Source: Pterois miles (lineage: Eukaryota > Chordata > Actinopteri > Perciformes > Scorpaenidae). From it: DNA of 64,000 bases. Every line of letters starts with the position of its first letter. Within the stretch, counting starts at the first letter, position 1. Location: the NCBI GenBank assembly GCA_947000775.1, contig CAMQGK010000318.1, positions 2,913,501 to 2,977,500 of the forward strand, in the 5' to 3' direction. Under the pieces are notes generated by a model, which saw nothing but the letters and a program-made list of their open reading frames with translations, did not search any database and was not told where the DNA came from. Position numbers and translations under genes: made by a program. This document shows, piece after piece, positions 24,916 through 36,638 of this stretch.

Positions 24916-27900
24916 GTGATCAGGCTGATACTGACTCAAATAGGCAGATTAGATATCAGGGTTGATACCATGTTGACAAACTCAGCTTTGCAACACAGGT
25001 CGAGAGGTGGGTTGGACCAGGGTCGATTTCAATGTGAACGGCACATACCAGAGTCGCTAATAATGAGGAAGGACAACTCTATTTGGTTGCCAATAGAGAC
25101 GCACTGTTGTGATGCAATCGTCACAGGTTGGTGCAGCTCAAATGGTGCAACGGCAACAGGTTTTCAGAGACGTTGAAGGAGAACGATAGACGGTTTGAAC
25201 AACACAAATATGTGTCAATAATTTGAGGTGGTGGTGGTGTTGTTGGGGGCGGTTCCTGGCTGTCCGTGGTGAGGAAGAAAAAGTAGTACGTGACTGTGAC
25301 GGTGAAGCACAACGTGTGGATACGAGCATAACAAGGCTGCTGAATGAGAGAGGAATCCATACACAGATACAGACACACACCGTGTCAGCCGACCACCTCA
25401 AGGAACAGCCAGCTGTGAGCACATCTGTTTTTAAAGCATGTTTGCACATGTTCTACTTGCAATGTTAGCTTTTTTTTTTACTTTTCAAAATTTCCAAATA
25501 AACCTGCAAAGACATCCATCTGTCGTCTGTTCCATCTGTTATAACATAACATACCCAGTCCTAGTTCATTACATTATTGAACAATTAGCAAACTTCATGA
25601 AATATGCACTGATTACTACATTTTGTCTTGCTGTTACATACATTTTCCAACAGTTGCCACATGCCAAGATGAACAACTTTAGGACTACTGTATGAAGCAA
25701 ATGTTTGCTGGGATGGTGGACTGAGTGAAATATATATTTCAGTCTTCATATATTTCTGTATCCCTTTTGTAAATGTAGCCTAAATTATATTAGATGGCAC
25801 AATGTAGCCTAATTTATGATAAATGTGTACTGTATGGACAGAGGAAAAAAAGGCTTACATGTTGATTAACAGATGCTGAAAATCTGTATATTGTCTACAC
25901 AGCCACATTATATATAACATAGTTTAACCTTTTACAAGGTAAAAATACTGTATGTACTATATTTAAAGTGTATTCCACAAACATGCATCATTCTGAGACA
26001 TTTTACATTTTTACTCACATTGATGATGCCACTATCATCTCCTCTCTTTACAGCCCTCCAGAGGTGTAACCCCTGTCCATTTTCAGCACCTGAGCTAATT
26101 GGTATGCATTGCTCCTGGGTTGTGACCCAGGTCGTATCTGAACTGTCGTGCCCAGAGATTAACCCAGGTTGATTGGCTTGGTTTGAACTAACAAAAGAAG
26201 GATTAGACATGGGTCAGATAACCCCAGTCCGACCCTGGTCACTGGTGTAAATGAGGCAATAGAAAACTGACAACTTAATTTTTCCAAGTCTATTCTCCAT
26301 TTTTTTTTCAAAATTGATCTAAAGTATCAGATCACTAATACACTCACAGATAGAGGTAGTAAAGAAGCTGCATATAACCGATTTTAGAGTAGCCAGGTTA
26401 CTGCAGTTCATTTAAACACATTCTCTCATTTCTAGTGCTAACTTCATTTCTACCAATAACCTGGTTTCTTGTGTGTACAAGGATCATAGTGAGCCTTGTC
26501 AGTTTTGAACTGACATGATGGCTCCTTTGGTACCAAAAATCGAGACTGATACCAGGATTGCAAACATCCTCTTTCAGTTTGAGTATGCCCGAAAGGGTTG
26601 TTTTGAATGTGCTGCTGTTGCCCCACCAATCTCCAAATCCAGTTTCCTTCAGCTTTGTGCTGTCGTAACTATAGTTGACATCTTCCTTTAAAACAGTACT
26701 GGGTGCGATCCTTTTCATACAGCCTGGGCAAAATCTGTGGGAAATGATGATGAGCGGCATGAGGAAAAGCAACCTTAAACAAAGCATGGATTGGTCAAGA
26801 GTGACGAAGGTTTACTGTGTCATAATTGTTGGTGAGCCAATGATGCCACAGAGGAAAAAGTGTGCCAGCATGCAGTTGGGGTAGGCGTGCCCGCCACATG
26901 CACGGACTGAACTGAGCGGAGTAACTGCTGTATGTGCTGGCTGAGACGTTTTTTTTTTTTTTTTTTTAACGGTGTGCAGACTCCACCTACTCTGTGTACC
27001 ACAGGCGTACGCCGGCAGGGTAATGGTGCAGACCCACTAACTTCTGCCAGCTATGAGCCAATGAAGACAACAGAATGTGGCAATTAGCCAATCAAACTTC
27101 AGTGAGGCAACAAGGAATCAGCCCCACATGGCATCAGATTTGTGTTATCTGCTTTCATTGCCAAAGGCTTTTGGCATACACATTGTTGTTTTGCGTCACA
27201 TTTAAAGCACCATGTCATTTCATTTTATTTTGTATGATCCAGCTACGGACCTTACATTGTATTATGATAAATTACAGCAGCAACCATTGATTTTTCATGT
27301 CATGCATTAATCCAGAATTACATAATTTCTAAATTACTCAGCACCACTAAAACCACACTATTTTGTTTGCCTCACTTACCCCAAATGACCCATCACAAAC
27401 AACCCCGTAAAAAGTAACTAACTGAATAACTATCAAGTCCACCACACAGACAAAACAAGATACTTTATCATGTGAAATATCTATCTTCCAATATTACCAC
27501 AAAGCAGTCCCACTCACAGATTTTGCTCACAACCTACCCTTTTTTACTTTACCATGCACAGAGATCTCAAAGTGGTCTGTCTCGAGTTCCTGACTACACA
27601 CAGCATAAAGACTGTCTGCTGACTCACGAGTCCACGTAAGCATTACAAACTGGTATCCAGCTCAGAAGGGTCTCACTAGAGTTCTTGATGCCTGTAAGCT
27701 TGAACAACCTCCTCAGAGAAAGCCCCTCGCAGCCCACAAATGTAGCTGAAATGATTCATGGGAAAGGCTACAGTTATACACACAGCTGCTCATTTGAATT
27801 TAGGTCCATTGCAACAGGACCTCAGACATTATTTTTACTCAATCTGACTTTTGAATTTGGCAACCTGAGACAACTGTTCAATCTTGAGCCCCGGGTGCTC

Positions 27901-28573
27901 ATCACAGCTGCAGCTGACCATTACAACCATTGGAAATCCTAATTAGCCACATTCACTGCGGGGGAGTGAAGAGTGGGCAGCTAGCCCCTGATGCCTTGCC
28001 TGTTCAGCAAACACACTATCAGCGGGCTCTTCACACATCGGTGCACATGAATAGCACAGTCAGCCTGTAAGCATCAACACAGGGCTGGATGTTGACACAG
28101 ACGGAGAGAGGCTCATTCGTAGGGCTGTGGTTCATGACCTCATTTCAATCAAGGACCTTTTGCAGATGGGCAAATGGTCGGTCTAACTAGAGCTCATCCA
28201 CACAGGCCACCCGTTTTGTTGTCACCCTCTGCCTGTTGGGGAATAGCCGAGGCAGTACTCGACACACAGGTCGTGTCATGGCTCATCGTGGGCATACGTT
28301 TGGTTTGAGAGGTGGGGGGGCATAATTTGTCTGCTTCCAGTAACAGGATACTGTTTAGAGATTTAAATTAATCACAAACTGTTACTGTAAAATGGTAATC
28401 ATCATCATGTGTTTACTTCACGAGCGTAAAAGCAGATACAGAAAATGTAGGGTAAGATAATGCCAACCAACGCTCTGTTGCCTTGAGCTGACCTGAATGC
28501 TATAAAGCTTTGACCGTTGCCATGGTATTCAACCTCAAAATCACTATTCAGATGCTTAGCTTGTTAATTATTG

Positions 28574-28574
<1 letters not shown>

Positions 28575-28615
<41 letters not shown>
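28575..28615. repeat. (CA)n microsatellite
   Basis: About 20 CA units next to a TA-rich segment. Confidence 0.98.
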
Positions 28616-28617
<2 letters not shown>

Positions 28618-28689
28618 TAGTATATAATATTAATGTATAAATCCCAAAATAGCCCATGAAGTAAGGAATATTCCCACAATATTATTCAT

Positions 28690-28925
28690 ATCCAACATCA
28701 ATTATTATTAGTTTTTCCCAGACAGATATGACTGTGTAGATGTGCACATGTGAAGTGAGGCGGCAGCACCGGGCACTGATATGGGGGAGATGAGACAGAC
28801 CGACAGAAGAACATGTCAGCCTGCCCTGCTGCCCCGCTGCGCTGCTCCATAAAACTTTGAATAACTTTGAATATTAGTAGCAGAAACTTTAAAGCCCAAA
28901 AAAATAGTGTTTGGGATAGCCCTAA
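28690..28925 (+). repeat. dispersed repeat, family C copy 1
   Basis: Shares ATTATTCATATCCAACAT, AGAACATGTCAGCCTGC, TTGAATATTA and GTGTTTGGGATAGCCCTA with 29650-29893. The terminal GGGCTRTCCCAAACAC looks like one end of a hAT-type element. Confidence 0.7.
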
Positions 28926-28995
28926 TAAATTGTGTGTTTTCTGTTTAAAAAATACAAATGTCAGAAGATAGCAAGTCAGCCTACCACCCACCCAT

Positions 28996-29617
28996 TAGGG
29001 ATGTTAATAATGAACCATTTAACTATTAACACACAGATTAACGCTACTGGTTAAACAGTTAAAAGAAATTTTAGTAGTAGCAGCTTGTCAGTTTAAGGCG
29101 AAAAGCTTAAGAGAGTCTGAGCCAGCGTTGCAACATACAGGAAGTTGGCTCCTGTCTTGAGCTGAGGAGTTGTACCCTCGTAGCATTTATTCACCAACAA
29201 ACTATACACACGCTGTCTGCTACAGCTACATTCACAGCTATAACACCATCGACAAACCCACATTCACCGCCACCCCACACGCAGTCTGTCAGACACTCAC
29301 TGAAGTTACACTGACAGAGCGTATGTGTGTCTGACTATGGCGAGCGCGAATCCTCCAGCAGCGCTACAGCTGCTAACGTAGCACAAACACACACGTTTTG
29401 ATGAACAATCGCTAAAGTTATGCTGGGCGACAGAGTATCGTTACACCGGGCAGACACAGTGGACAACCTGCTGAACTAAACAATGTGGTGGTGGTGGTGG
29501 TGGATTGTTACTGGGAAGGTGACATTTATCCGCAACACTACCTGCATAATAATCAGTTAACGAGGGTCGGTTATCAGTTAAATGTTTTTTTTTTGTTTTT
29601 TTAGATTAGCATCCCTA
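28996..29617 (+). mobile_element. short TIR element, family A copy 2
   Basis: Same termini and interior as the copy at 14661: TAGGGATGTTAATAATGAAC at the start, GATTAGCATCCCTA at the end, ACAGGAAGTTGGCTCC inside. It contains a (GGT)n run near 29488. It sits between two copies of a different repeat (28690-28925 and 29650-29893). Confidence 0.75.
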
Positions 29618-29649
29618 TCCCCCATCTTTTAAGTAGCTGCATAAGGAAT

Positions 29650-29893
29650 AATCCTATGTTATTCATTATTCATATCCAACATTAATTATCTGTTATTCTC
29701 GCTGTTTGTTGCATTTAGAGGTGCCTGCCTGTACAGTAGCGCTGCAGCGACACTGAAATGGGGGAGACGGCAATGGAGACAAACATAAGAACATGTCAGC
29801 CTGCTGCACGGCGCTGCTCTGTGAAGCTTCGAACACCTTCGAATATTACTCGCCAAAGCTTCAAAGCTCAAAATGGTGTTTGGGACAGCCCTA
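29650..29893 (+). repeat. dispersed repeat, family C copy 2
   Basis: Direct-repeat partner of 28690-28925, in the same orientation about 1 kb away, ending GTGTTTGGGACAGCCCTATT. Similarity is clear over about 200 bases despite indels. Confidence 0.7.
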
Positions 29894-31177
29894 TTGTAGT
29901 CAGTGGCAAAGAGAGAAACTTGGCTCTATCAGCAGTGGGCTGTGGAAAACACAAGGGCTCTTATGGAAAAATGCGTGAATTTCCAACATGTGCGTATTTC
30001 TAGTTTGAGAAAATCTGTCTGTGTTACATTCAACAAAATATGTTTAACTGTTGGTAAAATACATGTTGTTTTTATAATAACATTACTGAAATCTAACCAA
30101 AAAGGAATATATGGATGTGTTGAAATGCAAAACCATAATGAAACATCTGTTGCTTTAGCTGCTGGTCATGTGTGACTCGCGGGCCAAGAGGCTGTGTGGA
30201 TGCTGCTAAGTTACTCGCCAACTGAGGTCCAGGAACCGCCTGAAGCCTGTTACAGCCAGCTAATGCATTCTCCCAACCTCCCCCTCTGCTTCTCTTCTCT
30301 CTCATGCTCTTCCTCTCTGTCTCTTTCTTTCCTAAGCTCTCCTTCTTTTTCCATTCACTGCTGCTCTCTCCATCTCCTCAACCCCCTCCCCCTCCCTCAA
30401 ATGCTAACTAGTCTCCACCACCGCACTCTTCTCTTCCCGCCCGCCCGTTCTCTCACATGTCCACATGCACTCACATGCACAGACACTGTGGCAGCTACCA
30501 CAACAGTGTGCAACCTCCCCCGCGCTCCATGGAGGCAGTGTGCAAGTGCCTCTGGCTTGCCCTGACCCACATCTTGATATAGCCCTAAGTATGCTTACAG
30601 CTAAGTCCTGAAGACACTCCTGCCACTCTTAGCCTAATCAGGCCTGACCTGCTGTCAGCACACTGGGCAGACAGACAGGCTGGGCTGCGCAGACCATTAT
30701 CATTTTCAGAAGGCTTTCAGATGGCCCTAGGTACCGCCTCTCTCCACCTTCCCCCTCTCTCCACCACTGATTGCAGGTTTCCTACTAGATAGGCACACGT
30801 TCTATCTGGGATAGTTAGTTAAACATTACACAAGTGGCTAGCGTCTGTGCCATGCTACGCTGGGAAGAGTACATAAATTCTCTTAATGCCAGCAACGAAA
30901 TGTTCTCCTTCAGTAACAGATATGTGTGCAAATATATCATCTCATTAATTTCAACCTTCACCCTCCTCCAATTCCACTCATTAATCTATACTGACAAGAA
31001 ACTGGGGTAAAGGGCAGAGTGCATATGCTGTATGGATATAAATTAGAGTAGAGTAAAAAGCATATTACATTCAGATGGTTGCTCTGATACAGTGTGGCTA
31101 AAATATACCGCCATGCATGTGCTTAAAAACAGAAATAAATGTTTTTTTTTTTTATTTCATAAGAGCCAAAATATTAC

Positions 31178-32249
31178 CTTTTCTTCCTTGTACTCAACAG
31201 GTGGTGATTTCGTGAGCTCACATCCCCCCTCCTGGCTGGAATCCACCCAGGAACAGTTGGAGTCATCCTGTTGGCTGAGAGCAGCCTCCAGCTGTGGCAG
31301 CAGGTCAGGCAGGAGGTCAGGAGGCTCCAGGCCCTCCAAGTCTCCATCATGAGCCTCTGATGGCAGGAGATTGTCCCCCAACGTTTGGTATCCATTAATG
31401 TTGATGGCCCCGCAGCTCGGAGGCTGCTCAGTGGGCAGCTGGCTGGCCATGCTGGAGAAGCAATTCATAGACTCGCCAAACATCTCAGATGACTTGCAGT
31501 TTCCCTGGGTTTCTCGTAGCGCTCGGAAAGGACATTCCTCCTCCTGGCTAACTGGGGTCCTCATGACTGCTGTGGATGGAAACTGACACACTGTCCCCGA
31601 GAGCTCAGGCACTGTAGAAGTGAGGGGTGCAGTGGCAGTAGTGGTCATAGACACTGAGGCTGTGGACAAAGACTGCTGACTGAGACTGGACATTTCTGGC
31701 TCTCCAGGATAGGCAGGGTACTGAGCAGCTTGGTAAGCAGCGGCAGAACTGACTGAGCATGTGGACAGGGAGTGAACCATAGATGACGAATGCATGGGGA
31801 AGGGCAGGTTAGGGTCTTCTGGTCCTGATCCAGAGAAGGCTTGACCTCCCCTCATCAACTGATAGCCGTGCTGCTGCTGAGGTTGCAAACAAGTCCCACT
31901 CAGAGAAGCATTTTGACCATCTAAATAAGACTTACTTGGCATAGCCCTTGAATGGAACCTTGGTCCTCCTACAGTTAGCTGGTGCCGAGTATGGTGACCT
32001 TGCTGTTGGCTCTGAGATTGACCTCCCTGGTGAAAGGAGAAGTTGTGATGCTGCTGCTGCAGTGACATAGCCTGCGTGTTAATTTGTTGATGCTGGCGCT
32101 GGTTTAACAGCTGTTGCTGATGACTTTGTTGTTGTTGCAGCTGCTGCTGCATTCTGTGCTGCTGTTCCTGTTGTTGTTGATGACACAGGTGGCGTTGTTG
32201 CTGCTGTGGTTGTTGTTGTCGGACATGAAGTTGCTGGTTGTGCAGTTGT

Positions 32250-32287
<38 letters not shown>

Positions 32288-32749
32288 ATGACAAAGCTGT
32301 TGTTGCCGTTGCCGAGATAAGGGGTGGTACATATTCCCGTTCTGGTCTTGGTTGCCCCACATCGGACTGCTACTGTTACAGAACAGCCCATTGGATTGAG
32401 GTGCTTGGCTCATGGCAGCATTATGGTACTGGCCATGTTGGTCTGCAATCATGCCACCACCTCCAGCACCACCTGTGCCCCCAGGACAAGGAAACGGTTG
32501 CCCCATAGGTGCCTGTGCCTTGATGCCAATGTAGTGGCCCATCTGCTGACTGTAAGCAGGCATGGCTTGTTGGGTGGTAGCTGGTGGCATGTTTTGGTGT
32601 TTCCCTGGGTCTAGAGCCTCCACTTGGAGGGGCTCAAAGTCAGCGGTGAGGTTTAGCTCATCCACAAGCGATGGCGCTGAGGGGAAGCTATCCTCATCCA
32701 GCTCGTCCAAACCTCCAACAAAGAGGTTGGGATCATTAAAGAAGTCCAT
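31178..32749 (-). CDS. chd9: chd9 first coding exon: acidic, Gln-rich N-terminal region
   Basis: The exon encodes 524 residues. I place the start at the ATG at 32749 (context GCCATGG) because the frame is closed by a TAA about 30 codons upstream within the same exon. The N-terminus (MDFFNDPNLF, then SLVDELNLTADFEPL near residues 25-40) is the CHD9 signature. A Q14 run at residues 155-168 sits in a wider Gln/His-rich region (about 140-260) that I do not expect in mammalian CHD9. LPDLL at residues 480-484 fits the LxxLL nuclear-receptor box, consistent with the coactivator role known for CHD9. The exon ends AAG|GTAATA at 31178 in phase 0. The acceptor TTTTTGGAAAG lies at 32853. The tract codes for a largely disordered transactivation-like region with no enzymatic domain. 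Confidence 0.93.
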
Positions 32750-32852
32750 GGCAGAGCTCGGAGGGTGACTGGAACCTTTGGAACTCCACTGGATCCAAGC
32801 TGGTCCCAATGAGCCTCGCTGGGAGCTACAGCATGTCCATTATATTGTGGCC
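32750..32852 (-). other. chd9: chd9 5' UTR segment of the first coding exon
   Basis: These are 103 non-coding bases between the predicted acceptor (pyrimidine-rich, ending GGAAAG at 32853) and the start ATG. They carry an in-frame TAA, which rules out a longer N-terminus in this exon. An out-of-frame ATGGACATGC near 32840 is a possible upstream start. Confidence 0.7.
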
Positions 32853-33418
32853 CTTTCCAAAAACAGAGAGGAAAAAGATGAAAATATAACATTAATATGA
32901 GACTGTGTGTTTTACTCAGTAATATAAGGTCCAGGCTCTAGGTGAAGATCATATCACAGTTTGCAAACAAACTAGTTATAATCCATCAAAAATCCCACCA
33001 GACACATAAATAAATCATTTTCGCAAAAGCATTTTTTTCCCCACCAAATCTACATTTATCATCCTTTTCATAATCAGTGATGCATGCTTGTAGGCTAGTA
33101 GAATTGTATGACCATCCAGTGTCAAAACAAGATTTCAAAAGGCAGGTAATGGCTAGGTGAGAAAGGTCTGGGGGAAATTTGGTACCGTTAATTACCCATC
33201 AGTGCTGCCTTTTATGTGTGTAGCAAAGCAGCTGCCGCAAACCAAACGCCAGCCACCAGCAGGTGCCTCTTCCTGTACCCCCTCCCCTTTCACACACAAA
33301 CATGCACCTCCACCCCTCCTCCCCCACAACCAATGAAGCTGCCTGACCTGCTACTGCAGAGTGTGTGGGAGGTGCAGACAGCTGATAGAATTTCAAGAGC
33401 TAGGGACAGAGGCAGAGG

Positions 33419-33421
<3 letters not shown>

Positions 33422-33490
<69 letters not shown>
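33422..33490. repeat. (GT)n microsatellite
   Basis: About 34 uninterrupted GT units in the chd9 5' UTR intron, 570 bases upstream of the first coding exon. Confidence 0.99.
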
Positions 33491-33491
<1 letters not shown>

Positions 33492-33754
33492 TCTGCAACC
33501 ACAGAGCAGCAGAAGATGACGGAAGCTTACCCAGGTCAGTCATTATGTGCTGACTTGCTATGCACACAGGCAGGCACATAAGAGCACAAACAAGCACAGC
33601 CATTTCTCCAGTATAACTCGTACAAACACTTATTGTTTCATTGGCCAACATAATATTTCAAATGACAGTCAACATATAGGAACGTGGTATTTTCTGTATA
33701 CTATTCTCTTACATACACAGGGTATTAATTACACAACAAAATGACAGCCTCAAC

Positions 33755-34277
33755 TAGAGGTCGACCAACATGGGTTTATTATGGCCGATGACAATGTTTT
33801 TTGTTTTTTTTTTCGTACAGCTGATGGCCGATATCATGCCGATTTTTTTTTTTCGCCAATATCTTTGCCTGGTTTACTTTTTTCCTTCATCTGATAAAAT
33901 ACAACAGCTTAATGATAACAAATGATACACAGAATTTCTGTATATAACATTTATTGAACAGCACTTTTGGTCTGTCCCTCCAATCTGCATTTTGTGTCTG
34001 CATAGTTTCTCCCAGTTAGGATGTTGTTTCTCTCGCGCACTGTTTCAAAGGTTAGCCCACTGGGCTACATCCACTGAGGTCTGCAGGTAGTATGGCAGTT
34101 TGATTGACACAAGGGGCGGAGTCACACATGTCCTACAGCAACAACACTGGGCTGCCCTGCAGATGTGCCTGCTTGCTAATCGGTTTAATATGCTCAGGCA
34201 TCCGCCGATGGCAATTACGAAAACGTCAAAAAAATCATCCAAATTAATCGACCGCCTGATTAATCGGTTGACCTCTC
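33755..34277. mobile_element. non-autonomous hAT-like element with 8-bp target duplication
   Basis: The termini TAGAGGTCGACC and GGTTGACCTCTC form inverted repeats, with further ATTAATCGACC/GATTAATCGG inner repeats at the right end. The element is flanked by a perfect direct repeat GCCTCAAC (33747-33754 and 34278-34285), the 8-bp duplication typical of hAT transposition. No transposase is encoded. Confidence 0.85.
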
Positions 34278-34794
34278 GCCTCAACTACTGCATGTGATCT
34301 GTAATGATAGGCCAAGTAAATCCCAAAAAGTTACTTACTTTGAAAGCAAGTAATGAGTATATAAATAAGACTGTCTGTAATGGTGGGCATCATGCGCATT
34401 CTCAATGTCAAATTCATACATAAGTGGCTAAACTTCCTTAAATCACAATATACTGTGCATCCTCAGGCAACAGACGGTATTTGTACAGTCTGTGAGTGAA
34501 TTTGAAAATATAAATGCTGTCAGGACTCTGAGTTGTTAATTGGCAACTTTTCAACATTTAGGCTATGATGTTAAACAGTGATGTTGCTTAGGTCTGTGTA
34601 ATGTCACACCTGACATTAGTAAATTAAATCTGCAGCACTATGTTTTATGTCTAACACTCAAAATGTGGTAAAAAAAAACAAACAAAAAAAACCAAAAAAA
34701 ACATGAAGCCTAAACCAAAGTTAAATCACAAACTGAACAAACAGATGTAGAAAAATGCTCTAGCAATACTACTGCTTACAGTTCCTTCTCTGGC

Positions 34795-35082
34795 TCACGT
34801 CATGCCAGCAGACACGTACCATAGCCAGTTCAGGCCAACTATCACTCCCCCCACACCAACCACTGTCAACAGGTCCCAATAAAAATTTGTTCATGTGAGC
34901 GTGAAGCCTTTCCCTTCAATTTGGGTGGTGCCTCCGACTTCAGGTTCACTCCAGTGCTTTACTATCCTGTTTATAAAGGGAATCATGTGTTGATCCTGAA
35001 ACGTCACATTCCCATTTCTTAATTTTTTTTAAGCTTCTTGGATGTCTCTCTTAAGGCCCTCCTTGATGATTTGGATCTCACG
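34795..35082 (-). pseudogene. unassigned degenerate coding remnant with C-terminal membrane-like segment
   Basis: Ninety-six codons in one frame, preceded by an acceptor-like TTGTTGACAG, read as coherent protein but are broken by TAA (31-29 of 35,0xx) and by TGA after KGFTLT. The first part contains REIQIIKEGLKRDIQEA, the middle HWSEPEVGGTTQIEGKGF, and the end a hydrophobic stretch LLTVVGVGGVIVGLNWLWYV followed by SAGMT and a final TGA. I do not recognise the family. The hydrophobic C-terminus suggests a tail-anchored or single-pass protein. Chance cannot be excluded. Confidence 0.35.
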
Positions 35083-35899
35083 CTGTCAACAAGCATCACA
35101 GGAAATACGTGAAATCACTGTCTTAGAAGAGAGACAATACTGAAGAATGAACAAATACATAATTCTCATCAATTTGAGTATAATAAAAACTTTTCCCAGT
35201 CATAGTCAAGTGATAATTACACCATTTCTAACCCTAGTAAAAGGGGTTTGAAAGTATCAAAAAGATTTTTTCTGTGTTCTTGGGTTTCTTTTTGATAATG
35301 ATAAGCTGCTCGTTCACGATGTACACTAATCATTTGGGACGGCATTAATGAGTTTGTGCCAAACACAAGAGAACATCAAAAGTGTGCCTGTGTCCTTTCA
35401 TTTAATCAAAAATAGGGATGCACCGATACCAGATCAGATATCGAGCAGATACTGACTGATAGGGTATCGTGACAATGGGGCCGATCTATTCAATTCTCTG
35501 TTTGTATAATATACTAAATATAAATTATATCCTGGAATCTTAATTCCTGTGTAAGATTTGACCAATTTGTTGCTGCATTAAAAAGTAATTCTTGTTCATT
35601 TTGGAGATGTTTTACCAAGTTGTTGGTGTAAGATGTATTATTTTAATAATCCTCTAAGTGTATACCTATGTATTTATTTTTTACAGCGTAACAAATACAT
35701 ATGTAGGTATTAAGTGTAGTAAGTGTAGGTAGGTATAATAGGTAGTAAGTGTTACTCACTTCCACACAGTGAGGCATGCAGCTTATTAATCAAACACTGG
35801 TATTGGATCAGTACTCGGCATCGGCTGATACCCAAAGCATCGTATAGGGACTGAAAAAGTTGGATTGATGTATCCCTACACAAAAACATACATATAAAC

Positions 35900-36638
35900 T
35901 AGGGATACTAATTTTGAAATATAATCTTAACCGAAAACCGACCCTCGTTAACCGTTTATTAACCAACAAGATTTGTGCCTTGCATGCAGTGGTATGCCAG
36001 CTGCAGTATATGATTACAACAGACAACTGAATCAGCAGTTCACCATCAGGACAGTTACTGTAGCAGCCACGGTGCTGCGTTCACCACCCCCAGTTCACTG
36101 TCCACGAGTATCAGCAACCATGGTGCTGCGTTCACTGCCCCCAGTTCACTGTCCACGAGTATCAGTAGCCACGGTGCTGCGTTCACTGCCCCCAGTTCAC
36201 TGTCCACGAGTATCAGCAGCATGGTGCTGCGTTCACTGCCCGGCGTTGCCGGCATCTTCCAGCCCACTGTAGCTTAACTTCAGTGAGTTTCTGACAGACC
36301 GTGTGTGTGTGTGTGGCGGAGGTGAGTGTGGGTTTGCTGCTGGTGCTATAGCTGTGAGTGTAGCTGTATCAGACAGTGTGTGTACAGTTTATCTGTCACT
36401 GAATAAATGCTACGAGGCTACAAGCTACAACTCCTGAGCCAACTTCCTGTATATGCATCGGCTCTCTCTTAAGGTGGACCAGCTTTTCTCCTCTAAGTGA
36501 CAAGCCACTCTTCTGTGTTTTTCTCAGCTTTTTAATTAATTATTAATATTTCTTTTAACCCTTTAACCAATGGCGTTAATACGTAAAAAATGCTTAATGT
36601 CGCTTATCAGTTAATGCGTTTATTACTGACATCTCTGA
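35900..36638 (-). mobile_element. short TIR element, family A copy 3, with internal minisatellite
   Basis: This is the inverted orientation of the same family: it begins TAGGGATACTAATTTTG, includes AGCCAACTTCCTGTAT and GGTTAATAAACGG-type ends, and stops near ACATCTCTGA. It lies inside or next to a second TIR family (35413-37155). Confidence 0.7.
36071..36240. repeat. 51-bp tandem repeat (minisatellite)
   Basis: GGTGCTGCGTTCAC recurs at 36071, 36122, 36173 and 36223, so the period is 51, 51 and 50 bases; about 3.4 units. Each unit contains CCCCCAGTTCACTGTCCACG with few changes. Confidence 0.95.

Noticed and set aside
26398..26787. 129-codon minus-strand open frame
   Set aside because: It has no recognisable family and no splice context within the chd9 intron; length is compatible with chance.
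32114..32508. Plus-strand Leu-rich, Val-rich and Ala-rich open frames
   Set aside because: They are shadows of the Gln codons of chd9 on the other strand.
32750..32809. Extension of the CHD9 N-terminus to a start at 32809
   Set aside because: The codon there is TTG, not ATG, and a TAA closes the frame just upstream. The ATG at 32749 has a good context and matches the family start.
34890..34892. A selenocysteine UGA in the remnant at 34.8-35.1 kb
   Set aside because: A TAA also breaks the same frame, and I see no SECIS-like element; decay is simpler.
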